In this document: in pieces, positions 1 through 8,300 of the stretch
How the letters are laid out: every line of letters starts with the position of its first letter
How positions within the stretch are numbered: the stretch's first letter is position 1
Origin: Aliivibrio_A sp016764915
Lineage (GTDB): Bacteria > Pseudomonadota > Gammaproteobacteria > Enterobacterales > Vibrionaceae
Direction of reading: 5' to 3'
DNA: 64,000 nucleotides
NCBI GenBank assembly: GCA_965224595.1
Contig: OZ245058.1
Coordinates: 3,100,001-3,164,000, forward strand
Notes under the pieces: generated by a model
What the model was told of the DNA's origin: nothing
Database searches by the model: none
Seen by the model: only the letters and a program-made list of their open reading frames with translations
Translations under genes and position numbers: made by a program

Positions 1-1
1 T

Positions 2-2305
2 TACACCCGTCGTCAATGTTATGCATTACCTGAGCGGCTGGAAATGGTCAAAGGAACTATCATTGGCCATAAAGATGGGTTTGGTTGGGTAAGACCGGAA
101 GGCAGCATAGGCAAAGATAGTGATATTTCTCTGCCTTTTCATCAGATGCGCACGGTTATCCATGGCGATTATGTTTTAGTACAGCCATCTGGTTTGGATA
201 AAAGGGGACGTAAAGAGGGTCGTTTAGTTCGTCTATTAGAAGCGCGTAAAACTCAATTAGTAGGACGTTTCTTTTTAGAGGATGGACTCTGCTACGTGGT
301 TCCTGATGATACTCGAATTAGCCAAGATATCTTAATTGCCAAAGAACACCGTATGGAAGCTCGAATGGGTAATGTCGTGGTTTTTGACATTACTGATCGT
401 GGTGGACGTTCTCGTGGTATGTCTGGCCAAGTGGTTGAAGTGCTTGGTGAGAGCATGGCTCCAGGCATGGAGATAGAAATTGCGTTAAGAACTCACAGCA
501 TACCTAACGAGTGGCCAAACGCCGTGATTCAGCAAGTGAAAAACTTGCAAGAAGAAGTGCCAGAAGAGGCGAAAGAGGGAAGGGTTGATCTTAGAGATCT
601 ACCGCTCGTTACCATCGATGGTGAAGATGCGCGCGATTTTGATGACGCTGTTTTCTGTGAAGCGAAAAAATCAGGTGGTTGGCGTTTATGGGTCGCCATT
701 GCTGATGTAAGTCACTATGTTCGTCATAATAATGCGTTAGACAAAGAGGCCATTAATCGTGGGAACTCTGTCTACTTTCCTGCACAAGTTATTCCGATGC
801 TACCTGAAGTTCTATCTAATGGTCTCTGCTCATTAAACCCACAAGTAGACCGTTTGTGCATGGTATGTGAAATAACTATTTCTGCGTCAGGAAAAATGTC
901 AGGCTATCGTCATTATGAAGCAGTAATGAACTCTCATGCTCGTCTTACTTATACAAAAGTAGGTGCAATCTTAGAGGGGAATGATGAATTACGTGAACGT
1001 TACTCTGCAGTTGTGCCTCATTTAGAGCAATTGCATGAGATGTATAAAGTACTCAAAAAAGGGCGTGCAAAACGCGGCGCAATTGAGTTTGAAACTATAG
1101 AAACTAAATTTGTTTTTAATGCGGAAAGAAAAATTGAACGCATTGAACCTGTTGAGCGAAATGATGCACACAAACTTATTGAAGAGTGCATGATTTTAGC
1201 CAATATCGCTTCTGCTGCCTATGTAGAGAAGCTTAAAGAGCCTGCGCTGTATCGAGTTCATGATACGCCAAGTGAAGAGCGTCTGGTTGGCTTTAAAGAC
1301 TTTCTAAAAGAGTTAGGCTTAAGCATTGAAGGTGGTTTAAAACCGACACCAACAGATTATGCAGAGTTAATTCAATCTATATCCGAACGCCCTGATAAAG
1401 AGTTAATTCAAACTATGCTGCTGCGTTCGATGAAGCAAGCGGTGTACAACCCTGACAACGCAGGTCACTTTGGATTAGCGCTAAAACGTTACGCTCACTT
1501 TACGTCCCCTATCCGTCGTTACCCAGATTTACTGCTGCATCGTGCGATTAAGTATCTTATTGCAAAAGATAAAGATGCTGCTCATGAAGGCACTACACCA
1601 GCCGGTGGCCATCACTACTCTTATGAACAGATGGAGCAGTATGGAGAGCAATGCTCAATGACTGAGCGCAGAGCGGACGATGCCACTCGTGATGTGTCTG
1701 ATTGGCTTAAGTGCGAATACATGCAAGATCATGTAGGTGACGAGTTACAAGGTGTGATTGCTAATGTCACAGGTTTTGGATTCTTTGTACGTTTAACTGA
1801 GCTGCATATTGATGGTTTAGTGCATATAACCGCACTGGATAACGATTATTATCAATTTGATGTGGTAGGCCAGCGTTTGGTCGGTGAGAGCTCAGGTCAA
1901 ATTTATCGTCTTGGTGATTTGGTTACGGTTAAAGTGCTTGCGGTGAATTTAGAAAGTCGTCAAATTGACTTTGAAATCGCAGGGACAAAAAGAGTCGCTC
2001 GTGGTGCGGGTAAAACGGCTAAGAAGAAGTTACGTTCTCAAGGAAAAGGCGATATTGATAAGAGAAGTAGCCGTAATAAGCGTCCTGACTTTAAAAAGAG
2101 TAAACCGAAAGCAGCAAGCAATAAAAAAGCAACACCTGAGATAGAAGCGACCAAAGCTGCTGATAAGAAAACAGCCAAAAAAAGAAAACCGAAATCGACT
2201 AAACCTGGCGAAAAAGCAGCAACAAAAGCGAAACAGACCAAAGCAAAAAAAACCGGTCGTAAGAAAATAAAGAAGTCGAACGCTAAACAATCAGCAGACG
2301 AATAA
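2..2305 (+). CDS. rnr: Ribonuclease R, 5' end outside the window
   Basis: 3'-to-5' exoribonuclease of the RNB family that degrades structured RNA and takes part in rRNA and tmRNA quality control. The reading frame is already open at base 2 (TRRQCYALPERLEMVKGTI...), which is internal RNase R sequence, so the ATG at base 44 is not the true start; the N-terminal residues are missing. Visible in order: cold-shock-type OB domains, the RNB catalytic core with the metal-binding signature DARDFDDAVF near base 630, an S1 domain (GVIANVTGFGFFVRL, about base 1750), and a tail very rich in Lys and Ala (from about base 2000 on), typical of gammaproteobacterial RNase R. rlmB follows 28 bases downstream in the same direction, the usual pairing. 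Confidence 0.97.
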   Translation, partial: YTRRQCYALPERLEMVKGTIIGHKDGFGWVRPEGSIGKDSDISLPFHQMRTVIHGDYVLVQPSGLDKRGRKEGRLVRLLEARKTQLVGRFFLEDGLCYVVPDDTRISQDILIAKEHRMEARMGNVVVFDITDRGGRSRGMSGQVVEVLGESMAPGMEIEIALRTHSIPNEWPNAVIQQVKNLQEEVPEEAKEGRVDLRDLPLVTIDGEDARDFDDAVFCEAKKSGGWRLWVAIADVSHYVRHNNALDKEAINRGNSVYFPAQVIPMLPEVLSNGLCSLNPQVDRLCMVCEITISASGKMSGYRHYEAVMNSHARLTYTKVGAILEGNDELRERYSAVVPHLEQLHEMYKVLKKGRAKRGAIEFETIETKFVFNAERKIERIEPVERNDAHKLIEECMILANIASAAYVEKLKEPALYRVHDTPSEERLVGFKDFLKELGLSIEGGLKPTPTDYAELIQSISERPDKELIQTMLLRSMKQAVYNPDNAGHFGLALKRYAHFTSPIRRYPDLLLHRAIKYLIAKDKDAAHEGTTPAGGHHYSYEQMEQYGEQCSMTERRADDATRDVSDWLKCEYMQDHVGDELQGVIANVTGFGFFVRLTELHIDGLVHITALDNDYYQFDVVGQRLVGESSGQIYRLGDLVTVKVLAVNLESRQIDFEIAGTKRVARGAGKTAKKKLRSQGKGDIDKRSSRNKRPDFKKSKPKAASNKKATPEIEATKAADKKTAKKRKPKSTKPGEKAATKAKQTKAKKTGRKKIKKSNAKQSADE

Positions 2306-2333
2306 ACAAATTAGAATGAGTAAGTTATAAATT

Positions 2334-3074
2334 ATGAGTAGTGAATTTCTCTACGGCATTCATGCTGTAAAAGCCGTATTAAACAATGATCCTGTGCGTT
2401 TTATCGAAATTTTTGTTTTAAAAGATCGTAAAGACGAGCGAATGCTGCCAGTTCTTAATGAGTTAAAAGAGTTGGGTTTCTTGGTACAGGAGATGAGTAG
2501 GAAAACACTAGATGATAAAGCAGATGGTGCTTCTCATCAGGGGATTATTGCGCGTGTAAAGCCTGCTAAGCAGCTGAATGAGCATGACTTAGACCTCATC
2601 ATTGCCAGGACTGAAAATCCACTGTTGTTGGTTTTAGATGGCGTGACTGACCCGCACAACTTAGGTGCTTGTTTGCGTAATGCGGATGCGGCTGGCGTTG
2701 CTGCGGTTATAGTGCCGAAAGATAAATCAGCATCGATGAATGCGACGGTGAGTAAAGTGGCTTGCGGTGCGGCCGAAATTGTTCCGCTAGTGCGAGTGAC
2801 AAATTTGGCTCGTACTATGAGATCGCTGCAAGACAAAGGTGTTTGGTTTATGGGCACCGCTGGTGAAGCAACTCATGATATCTATCACAGCAAAATGACT
2901 GGTCCTTTGGCTATTGTGATGGGAGCTGAAGGTGATGGAATGCGTCGTTTAACTCGTGAAACCTGTGATGATCTCATCAAAATACCGATGTCAGGTTCGG
3001 TTTCTAGTTTGAATGTCTCTGTTGCAACGGGTATCTGTCTTTTTGAAGCAGTACGTCAAAGACAAACCGACTAA
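2334..3074 (+). CDS. rlmB: 23S rRNA (guanosine-2'-O-)-methyltransferase RlmB
   Basis: SpoU/TrmH-family (SPOUT) enzyme that methylates the ribose of G2251 (E. coli numbering) in the peptidyl-transferase P loop of 23S rRNA using S-adenosylmethionine. The 246 residues match the usual length. An N-terminal L30e-like substrate-binding domain (YGIHAVKAVL...) precedes the knotted methyltransferase domain with its three motifs: LDGVTDPHNLGACLRNADA, IVMGAEGDGMRRLT and IPMSGSVSSLNVSVA. It follows rnr closely and is probably cotranscribed with it; a strong hairpin lies about 50 bases after the stop. Confidence 0.97.
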   Translation: MSSEFLYGIHAVKAVLNNDPVRFIEIFVLKDRKDERMLPVLNELKELGFLVQEMSRKTLDDKADGASHQGIIARVKPAKQLNEHDLDLIIARTENPLLLVLDGVTDPHNLGACLRNADAAGVAAVIVPKDKSASMNATVSKVACGAAEIVPLVRVTNLARTMRSLQDKGVWFMGTAGEATHDIYHSKMTGPLAIVMGAEGDGMRRLTRETCDDLIKIPMSGSVSSLNVSVATGICLFEAVRQRQTD

Positions 3075-3123
3075 TATCGCTCTCCAATTCATCGGCCGAT
3101 CCTCAGTTGATGCTTGTCTAATC

Positions 3124-3147
3124 AAGAGCTTGAACTATCAAGCTCTT
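3124..3147 (+). terminator. Hairpin downstream of rlmB
   Basis: Perfect 10-bp inverted repeat (AAGAGCTTGA / TCAAGCTCTT) around a 4-base loop. It lies between the rlmB stop and the rpsF leader. There is no T-run after it, so it may be an RNA-stabilising or Rho-assisted structure rather than a classical intrinsic terminator. Confidence 0.5.
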
Positions 3148-3253
3148 GCGCTTAACGCTCTAGCTGCTCAATCGGTAATTATCTCTTGCCTATAAAGCCG
3201 ATTTTCTGTACTATCTGCCGTCCATAATTCTCGGTCTTTTTTATTAGTTCCTT

Positions 3254-3287
3254 GCTTCCCTTGGATGACCGAGCCACTCGTGGAAGC
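3254..3287 (+). promoter_or_regulatory. Candidate S6:S18-binding leader of the rpsF operon
   Basis: The 5' leader of rpsF can fold into a stem GCTTCC (3254-3259) with GGAAGC (3282-3287) enclosing a segment that contains ACCGAGCCACTCGTGG. Known rpsF leaders in bacteria carry a stem-loop with a conserved CCG-containing loop that mimics the S18-binding site of 16S rRNA and lets the S6:S18 complex repress its own operon. Position (about 25 bases before the rpsF start) and the CCG element fit that class. The fold was judged by eye only. Confidence 0.5.
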
Positions 3288-3311
3288 TGAATAATCCGTA
3301 AGGAGCAACCA

Positions 3312-3749
3312 ATGCGTCATTATGAAATCGTATTCATGGTGCACCCTGATCAAAGCGAGCAAGTTGCTGGCATGATCGAGCGTTACACTGGTTCAATCAA
3401 AGATTCTGGTGGTGAAATTCACCGTCTAGAGGACTGGGGCCGTCGTCAAATGACTTACCCAATCAATAAGCTTCATAAAGCCCACTACGTTCTTATGAAC
3501 GTTGAAGCTGATCAAGCTGTTATCGATGAGCTAGAAACTGCTTTCCGTTTTAACGATGCAGTTATTCGTAACATGATCATGCGTACTAAAGGCGCTATCA
3601 CTGAGCCATCAGTAATGATGAAGGCTAAAGAAGAGCGTTCTACTAAGCGTGAAGAGCGTCCTGCATTCAATGCTGAAGCTACTACAGCTCCAGCTACTGA
3701 AGCGGCTGCTCCTCAAGCTCCAAGTGAAGGCGAAGCTGCCGCTGAGTAA
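3312..3749 (+). CDS. rpsF: 30S ribosomal protein S6
   Basis: Small-subunit protein that binds 16S rRNA together with S18. The start MRHYEIVFMVHPDQSEQV is the canonical S6 N terminus and is preceded by AAGGAG at a good distance. The conserved body runs to about residue 100 (RMTKGAI-type end, here MRTKGAITEPS); the remaining 45 residues form an Ala/Pro/Glu-rich acidic tail, as seen in other Vibrionaceae. First gene of the rpsF-priB-rpsR-rplI operon, probably under feedback control through the leader just upstream. Confidence 0.98.
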   Translation: MRHYEIVFMVHPDQSEQVAGMIERYTGSIKDSGGEIHRLEDWGRRQMTYPINKLHKAHYVLMNVEADQAVIDELETAFRFNDAVIRNMIMRTKGAITEPSVMMKAKEERSTKREERPAFNAEATTAPATEAAAPQAPSEGEAAAE

Positions 3750-3755
3750 TTGTTT

Positions 3756-4058
3756 ATGACCAATAAATTGGAGTTAAGCGGCGTTATTGCTAAAGCTCCG
3801 GTTCGTAGCCTAAGCCCTGCGGGCATCGCTCATTGCCATTTTGTGCTAGAGCATCGCTCGGTTAAACAGGAAGCTGATTTACCCAGACAAGTTTATTGTC
3901 GAATAAATGTGGTAGTTAGTGGGCAAGGGTCACAAGCAATAACTCAACAATTAGCTTTAGGTAGTAACATTAAGGCAAGCGGTTTTGTCGCTTACCAGAC
4001 CGGTCGTAATGGCATAGGTAAATTAGTGTTGCATGCCGAACAAATTTCTCATAATTAG
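3756..4058 (+). CDS. priB: Primosomal replication protein N (PriB)
   Basis: Dimeric OB-fold single-strand DNA-binding protein that stabilises PriA at stalled forks and helps DnaT recruitment during replication restart. The 100-residue product starts MTNKLELSGVIAKAPVRS, the family N terminus. An alternative TTG exists directly behind the rpsF stop at 3750, but the ATG six bases later matches homologues and is preferred; there is little Shine-Dalgarno sequence, so translation is probably coupled to rpsF. Its location between rpsF and rpsR is the conserved one. Confidence 0.95.
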   Translation: MTNKLELSGVIAKAPVRSLSPAGIAHCHFVLEHRSVKQEADLPRQVYCRINVVVSGQGSQAITQQLALGSNIKASGFVAYQTGRNGIGKLVLHAEQISHN

Positions 4059-4073
4059 ATCAGGAGATAGCCC

Positions 4074-4301
4074 ATGGCTCGTTTCTTCCGTCGTCGTAAA
4101 TTCTGCCGTTTTACTGCAGAAGGCGTACAAGAGATTGACTACAAAGACGTAGCAACTCTAAAAAATTACATCACTGAAGCTGGTAAAATTGTACCTAGCC
4201 GTATTACCGGTACACGTGCTAAATACCAACGTCAGCTAGCTCGCGCTATCAAGCGTTCTCGTTACCTAGCACTTCTACCGTATACTGATAAGCATCAGTA
4301 A
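4074..4301 (+). CDS. rpsR: 30S ribosomal protein S18
   Basis: 75 residues beginning MARFFRRRKFCRFTAEGV, the highly conserved S18 sequence, ending LALLPYTDKHQ. Binds 16S rRNA as a heterodimer with S6. Preceded by CAGGAG. Third gene of the S6 operon. Confidence 0.99.
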   Translation: MARFFRRRKFCRFTAEGVQEIDYKDVATLKNYITEAGKIVPSRITGTRAKYQRQLARAIKRSRYLALLPYTDKHQ

Positions 4302-4338
4302 GCAGTAGCAGTTTAATTAAGTTTAAGAGGACAAGATA

Positions 4339-4794
4339 ATGCAAGTTATTTTACTTGATAAAATCGGTAGCCTAGGTAGCCTTGGCGACCAAGTTAACGT
4401 TAAATCTGGTTACGCACGTAACTTCCTTATCCCAAAAGGTAAGGTTGTAATGGCGACAAAATCGAACATTGAAATGTTCGAAACTCGCCGTGCTGAACTA
4501 GAAGCTAAAGTTGCTGAGCAACTTTCTGCATCACAAGCTCGCGCTGATAAACTAACTGCTCTAGAAGCCGTTGTTATCTCATCTAAAGCTGGTGACGAAG
4601 GTAAACTATTCGGTTCAATTGGTACTCGCGATATCGCTGATGCAGTTTCTGCAGCTGGCGTTGCAGTAGCTAAGAGCGAAGTACGTTTACCTGAAGGTGC
4701 TCTACGTAACGTTGGTGAATTCGAAGTAAGCATTCAGGTTCATTCTGAAGTGACTGCTAAGATTACATTAAACGTTGTTGCTGCTGCTGAGTAA
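4339..4794 (+). CDS. rplI: 50S ribosomal protein L9
   Basis: Two-domain 23S rRNA-binding protein with the signature GDQVNVKSGYARNFLIPKGK in the N-terminal domain, a long connecting helix (about residues 41-75) and a C-terminal domain (LFGSIGTRDIADAV...). 151 residues against about 149 in E. coli. AAGAGGA precedes the start. Last gene of the operon, followed by a strong intrinsic terminator. Confidence 0.98.
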   Translation: MQVILLDKIGSLGSLGDQVNVKSGYARNFLIPKGKVVMATKSNIEMFETRRAELEAKVAEQLSASQARADKLTALEAVVISSKAGDEGKLFGSIGTRDIADAVSAAGVAVAKSEVRLPEGALRNVGEFEVSIQVHSEVTAKITLNVVAAAE

Positions 4795-4815
4795 TCTCTA
4801 GCAACTAGACGCTTT

Positions 4816-4845
4816 AAAGCGCTACCTTCGGGTAGCGTTTTTTTT
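4816..4845 (+). terminator. Intrinsic terminator of the rpsF-rplI operon
   Basis: GC-rich stem CGCTACC / GGTAGCG (4820-4826 with 4831-4837) closed by a TTCG tetraloop and followed by a run of eight T. A flanking A-tract allows the stem to extend. It also lies at the 3' side of the leftward DUF481 gene. Confidence 0.93.
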
Positions 4846-4855
4846 GCCTAAAATT

Positions 4856-5605
4856 CTACAAGTGGATAAGAAGAGTGATGCTTGAGACTCGATCGACTTT
4901 TTCTAGCCCTGGGGGGACACGATCGAGCATTTCACGAGATTGAGAAAATTTAAGAGCCGTGTGCTCCGTTAAATTATTAATTAGACTGAACTCTGTATCA
5001 AGACGAGTGTTGCTGTGCCCCGTTACTACGGTCATATCAGCTTCAAGTTCTAATGAATCAAACATTTTCCACTGTAGATGTACATTGCCTCGAAAAATAG
5101 CCTCTTCAACGACGTCAGGAAAAATCAAATCATCATCATCCAACTCATCTAGATTGGGTTCTTGGTAGCGATAACCCGGCCCCGCTTCCAGCTCAATCAC
5201 TAATGTTTTGGTGTTTGACAATTGATAACCTAATCCTGATGAGAAGGTGAAATCTTTGTAATAGGCCGTATATTTTGAATCCATTCCCTGAAGGTTGGCG
5301 TAGAGATAGTAGTCACTGCTAATTTTATAGTCACTTTGTAGCTCTAATACGATTTGATTCTTTTTTTCAATGCCTTCATCCTCTTTACTGGCGTATTTTA
5401 GTTCTCCGCTATTACGCACTTGTCCTGATGTGTAGTTGAGTTCAAGGCGGGAATTTAATGATTGAGAGCTGTTATTACCACTTTCTGATTGGTAGCCAAA
5501 TTCAATCTCATTATCCCAAGGAGAGGGCAAGGTTTTTTCTTCAGCTTCATCACCATAGGCGATATGAGTAAATAACAGTAAGGATGTGATAAGAATCTTA
5601 ATCAA
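4856..5605 (-). CDS. DUF481 (YdiY-type) outer-membrane beta-barrel protein
   Basis: A 249-residue protein with a signal peptide (ILITSLLLFTHIAYG, cleavage near residue 18) followed by alternating beta-strand pattern throughout: EIEFGYQSESGNNSSQSLNSR and ELNYTSG at the start and SSITLLIHL at the end, which resembles a terminal barrel strand although it ends in Leu rather than Phe. This is the DUF481 family, whose E. coli member YdiY is acid-induced; the molecular function is unknown. The only in-frame start before the signal peptide is TTG at 5603-5605 (no ATG), so it is probably translated from TTG. An acidic patch DELDDDD sits near residue 150. It is a single leftward gene between two rightward operons. 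Confidence 0.8.
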   Translation of the reverse strand: MIKILITSLLLFTHIAYGDEAEEKTLPSPWDNEIEFGYQSESGNNSSQSLNSRLELNYTSGQVRNSGELKYASKEDEGIEKKNQIVLELQSDYKISSDYYLYANLQGMDSKYTAYYKDFTFSSGLGYQLSNTKTLVIELEAGPGYRYQEPNLDELDDDDLIFPDVVEEAIFRGNVHLQWKMFDSLELEADMTVVTGHSNTRLDTEFSLINNLTEHTALKFSQSREMLDRVPPGLEKVDRVSSITLLIHL

Positions 5606-5805
5606 GATGTTGTTAATTCTCTTTTTATTGTTAATTTTTCATGAAGATAAAGAGTAGTGATGGAAATTATAATGCCATGTTTATTTTAAATTAACTGAAA
5701 AAATCTAGGTTAAATCAAAAAACAGATGAAATCACATGGAATTATGCAACTTGAGATCGTTTGGGTATATACTAAACGACTCTTTTTTGTGACCGAATCG
5801 TAGAC

Positions 5806-7203
5806 ATGGCTGATAATCGATATAAAACTCAAGCTAAAGACTCTCAAGTAGAAGCATTAAAAATGCCTCCCCACTCCTTAGAAGCTGAACAGTCTGTTTT
5901 GGGAGGGTTATTACTTGATAATGAACGTTGGGATTCTGTTGCTGAAAAGGTCGTTGCGAAAGATTTTTACAGCCGACCTCATCGTTTGATTTTCGAATCT
6001 ATTCAGAGGCTGCTTGAAGAGAGTCATCCTCTTGACCTTATTACGCTTTCAGAGCGGTTAGAGCGTCATGAGCAGCTCGAAGATGTCGGTGGATTTGCCT
6101 ATTTAGCCGATCTTGCTAAAAATACACCAAGTGCTGCTAATATTAATGCTTACGCCAACATTGTGCGTGAAAGAGCGTTAGTGCGTAATCTTATCTCCGT
6201 TGCAAATGAAATTGCTGATGCTGGTTATGATCCTCAAGGGCGCTCATCTGAAGACCTGCTTGATATGGCTGAAAGCAAAGTATTTGCCATTGCTGAAGAA
6301 CGCACCACTGAAAATGAAGGCCCGCAAAATGTGGATTCGATTCTGGAGAGAACATTAGAGCGTATTGAGCTTCTTTATCAATCACCTCAAGATGGCGTTA
6401 CCGGTGTCAATACGGGTTTTACTGATCTGAATAAAAAAACCGCAGGTATGCAGCCTTCTGATCTCATTATTGTCGCCGCGCGTCCATCAATGGGTAAAAC
6501 CACGTTTGCAATGAACTTATGTGAAAATGCAGCAATGGATCAAGATAAAGCGGTTCTTATCTTCTCTTTAGAGATGCCTTCAGAACAGCTGATGATGCGT
6601 ATGTTAGCCTCATTTTCTCGGGTCGATCAAACCAAGATCCGTACCGGTCAGTTAGACGATGAAGATTGGGCGCGTATTTCATCTACCATGGGTATCTTGA
6701 TGCAGAAAAAGAACATCTATATTGATGATAGCTCAGGCCTTACCCCGACAGAGTTGCGTTCACGAGCGCGTCGAGTTGCGCGTGAAACCGGAGGATTAAG
6801 CATGATTATGGTTGATTACCTTCAACTAATGCGTGTTCCGGGGATGCAAGATAATCGTACTCAAGAAATATCAGAGATATCTCGCTCATTAAAAGCCTTG
6901 GCTAAAGAGCTAAATGTTCCTGTTGTTGCCTTGTCTCAGCTCAACCGTTCATTGGAGCAACGTGCCGATAAGCGACCAATCAACTCAGATTTACGTGAAT
7001 CAGGAGCCATTGAGCAAGATGCCGATTTAATTATGTTTATCTATCGTGATGAAGTCTATAACCCAGAGAGTTCTTTAAAGGGGATTGCAGAGATCATTAT
7101 TGGTAAGCAGCGTAATGGTCCAATTGGTTCTGTGCGGCTCACTTTCCAAGGTCAGTTTTCTCGATTCGATAACTATGTTGGCCCGGCCTTTGATGACGAG
7201 TAA
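5806..7203 (+). CDS. dnaB: Replicative DNA helicase DnaB
   Basis: Hexameric ring helicase that unwinds the chromosomal replication fork 5' to 3'. N-terminal DnaB domain (PHSLEAEQSVLGGLLLDNE, residues 20-120) binds primase; RecA-like motor domain carries Walker A ARPSMGKTTF near residue 225 and Walker B MIMVDYLQLM near residue 330. 465 residues, close to the E. coli 471. No intein interrupts the ATPase motifs. alr follows after 10 bases, the conserved dnaB-alr arrangement. Confidence 0.98.
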   Translation: MADNRYKTQAKDSQVEALKMPPHSLEAEQSVLGGLLLDNERWDSVAEKVVAKDFYSRPHRLIFESIQRLLEESHPLDLITLSERLERHEQLEDVGGFAYLADLAKNTPSAANINAYANIVRERALVRNLISVANEIADAGYDPQGRSSEDLLDMAESKVFAIAEERTTENEGPQNVDSILERTLERIELLYQSPQDGVTGVNTGFTDLNKKTAGMQPSDLIIVAARPSMGKTTFAMNLCENAAMDQDKAVLIFSLEMPSEQLMMRMLASFSRVDQTKIRTGQLDDEDWARISSTMGILMQKKNIYIDDSSGLTPTELRSRARRVARETGGLSMIMVDYLQLMRVPGMQDNRTQEISEISRSLKALAKELNVPVVALSQLNRSLEQRADKRPINSDLRESGAIEQDADLIMFIYRDEVYNPESSLKGIAEIIIGKQRNGPIGSVRLTFQGQFSRFDNYVGPAFDDE

Positions 7204-7213
7204 AGGAGGAAAT

Positions 7214-8299
7214 ATGAGCTATAAGAAAGCAGCAACAGCTTATATTGATACTAGCGCACTGCAAAGCAACCTTAAAAAAGTGCAGGAAATCGCTCCAAGC
7301 AGTAAAATTTTAGCAGTTGTTAAAGCTAATGCTTATGGCCACGGCTTGGATCAGATTGCGGCGACCATAGGCACCAGTGCCGACGCATTTGGGGTTGCTC
7401 GTATTGAAGAGGCTCTGCAATTAAGAGCTGGAGGTATTGTGAAACCTATCTTATTACTTGAAGGTTTCTACTCAGAACAAGACTTACCGATACTGGTCAC
7501 CAATAATATCCAAACTGCGGTGCATTGTGTTGAGCAGTTAGAAGCATTAGAGAACATGACACTTGAAAACCCAGTGGTTGTTTGGTTGAAAGTGGATAGC
7601 GGCATGCATAGGCTAGGGGTTAATTCAGACCAATATGATGAGTTTGTTGTGCGTCTGAAACTCTGTAAAAATGTAGCTAAGCCATTACGGTATATGAGCC
7701 ATTTTGCTTGTGCTGATGAACGACACAACCCAGTGACTGCTGAACAATTAGAGAGATTTTCAAATTTAACTGCCGAGTGTAGTGGCGAGCGCTCAATTGC
7801 AGCATCTGCTGCTTTACTCACTCTTCCATCCACTCATTTTGATTGGGTTCGCCCTGGCATTATTCTTTATGGCGTATCGCCGTTTATTGATAAGAGTGCC
7901 CAAGAGATGGGGTTTACTCCCGTTATGACCTTAAAGTCTCACTTAATTGCTGTGAGAGAAGTTAAAGCAGGAGAGCGTGTTGGGTATGGAGGTATTTGGC
8001 AAGCTAAACAAGACACAAAAATTGGCGTCATCGCTATTGGTTATGGGGATGGTTACCCAAGAACGGCACCGAATAACACTCCAGTATTAGTGAATGGACG
8101 CAAGGTACCGTTATCAGGTCGTGTATCAATGGATATGCTCACTGTTGATTTAGGTCCTGATGCGACAGACAAAGTGGGTGATGAAGCTACGTTATGGGGG
8201 CAAGGGCTTCCAGCCGAAGAGGTTGCTGAACATGTGGGTTCAATTGCCTATGAGTTGGTGACTAAATTGACTTCTCGAGTCGAGATGGCTTACCGATAG
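7214..8299 (+). CDS. alr: Alanine racemase
   Basis: PLP enzyme converting L-Ala to D-Ala for peptidoglycan. The chosen start is the ATG at 7214, preceded by a full AGGAGG at 7204-7209; a longer open frame reaching back into dnaB has no support. The PLP lysine is K37 in AVVKANAYGHGL and the second catalytic Tyr lies in ERVGYGGIW. 361 residues is the normal length. Translated right behind dnaB and one base ahead of the next gene, so it is probably part of one transcript. Confidence 0.97.
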   Translation: MSYKKAATAYIDTSALQSNLKKVQEIAPSSKILAVVKANAYGHGLDQIAATIGTSADAFGVARIEEALQLRAGGIVKPILLLEGFYSEQDLPILVTNNIQTAVHCVEQLEALENMTLENPVVVWLKVDSGMHRLGVNSDQYDEFVVRLKLCKNVAKPLRYMSHFACADERHNPVTAEQLERFSNLTAECSGERSIAASAALLTLPSTHFDWVRPGIILYGVSPFIDKSAQEMGFTPVMTLKSHLIAVREVKAGERVGYGGIWQAKQDTKIGVIAIGYGDGYPRTAPNNTPVLVNGRKVPLSGRVSMDMLTVDLGPDATDKVGDEATLWGQGLPAEEVAEHVGSIAYELVTKLTSRVEMAYR

Positions 8300-8300
8300 A

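Noticed and set aside
5806..7203. Intein in dnaB
   Set aside because: DnaB is a frequent intein host, but this one has normal length and uninterrupted ATPase motifs.
7085..7213. N-terminal extension of alanine racemase overlapping dnaB
   Set aside because: The ATG at 7214 with AGGAGG gives the canonical Alr N terminus.
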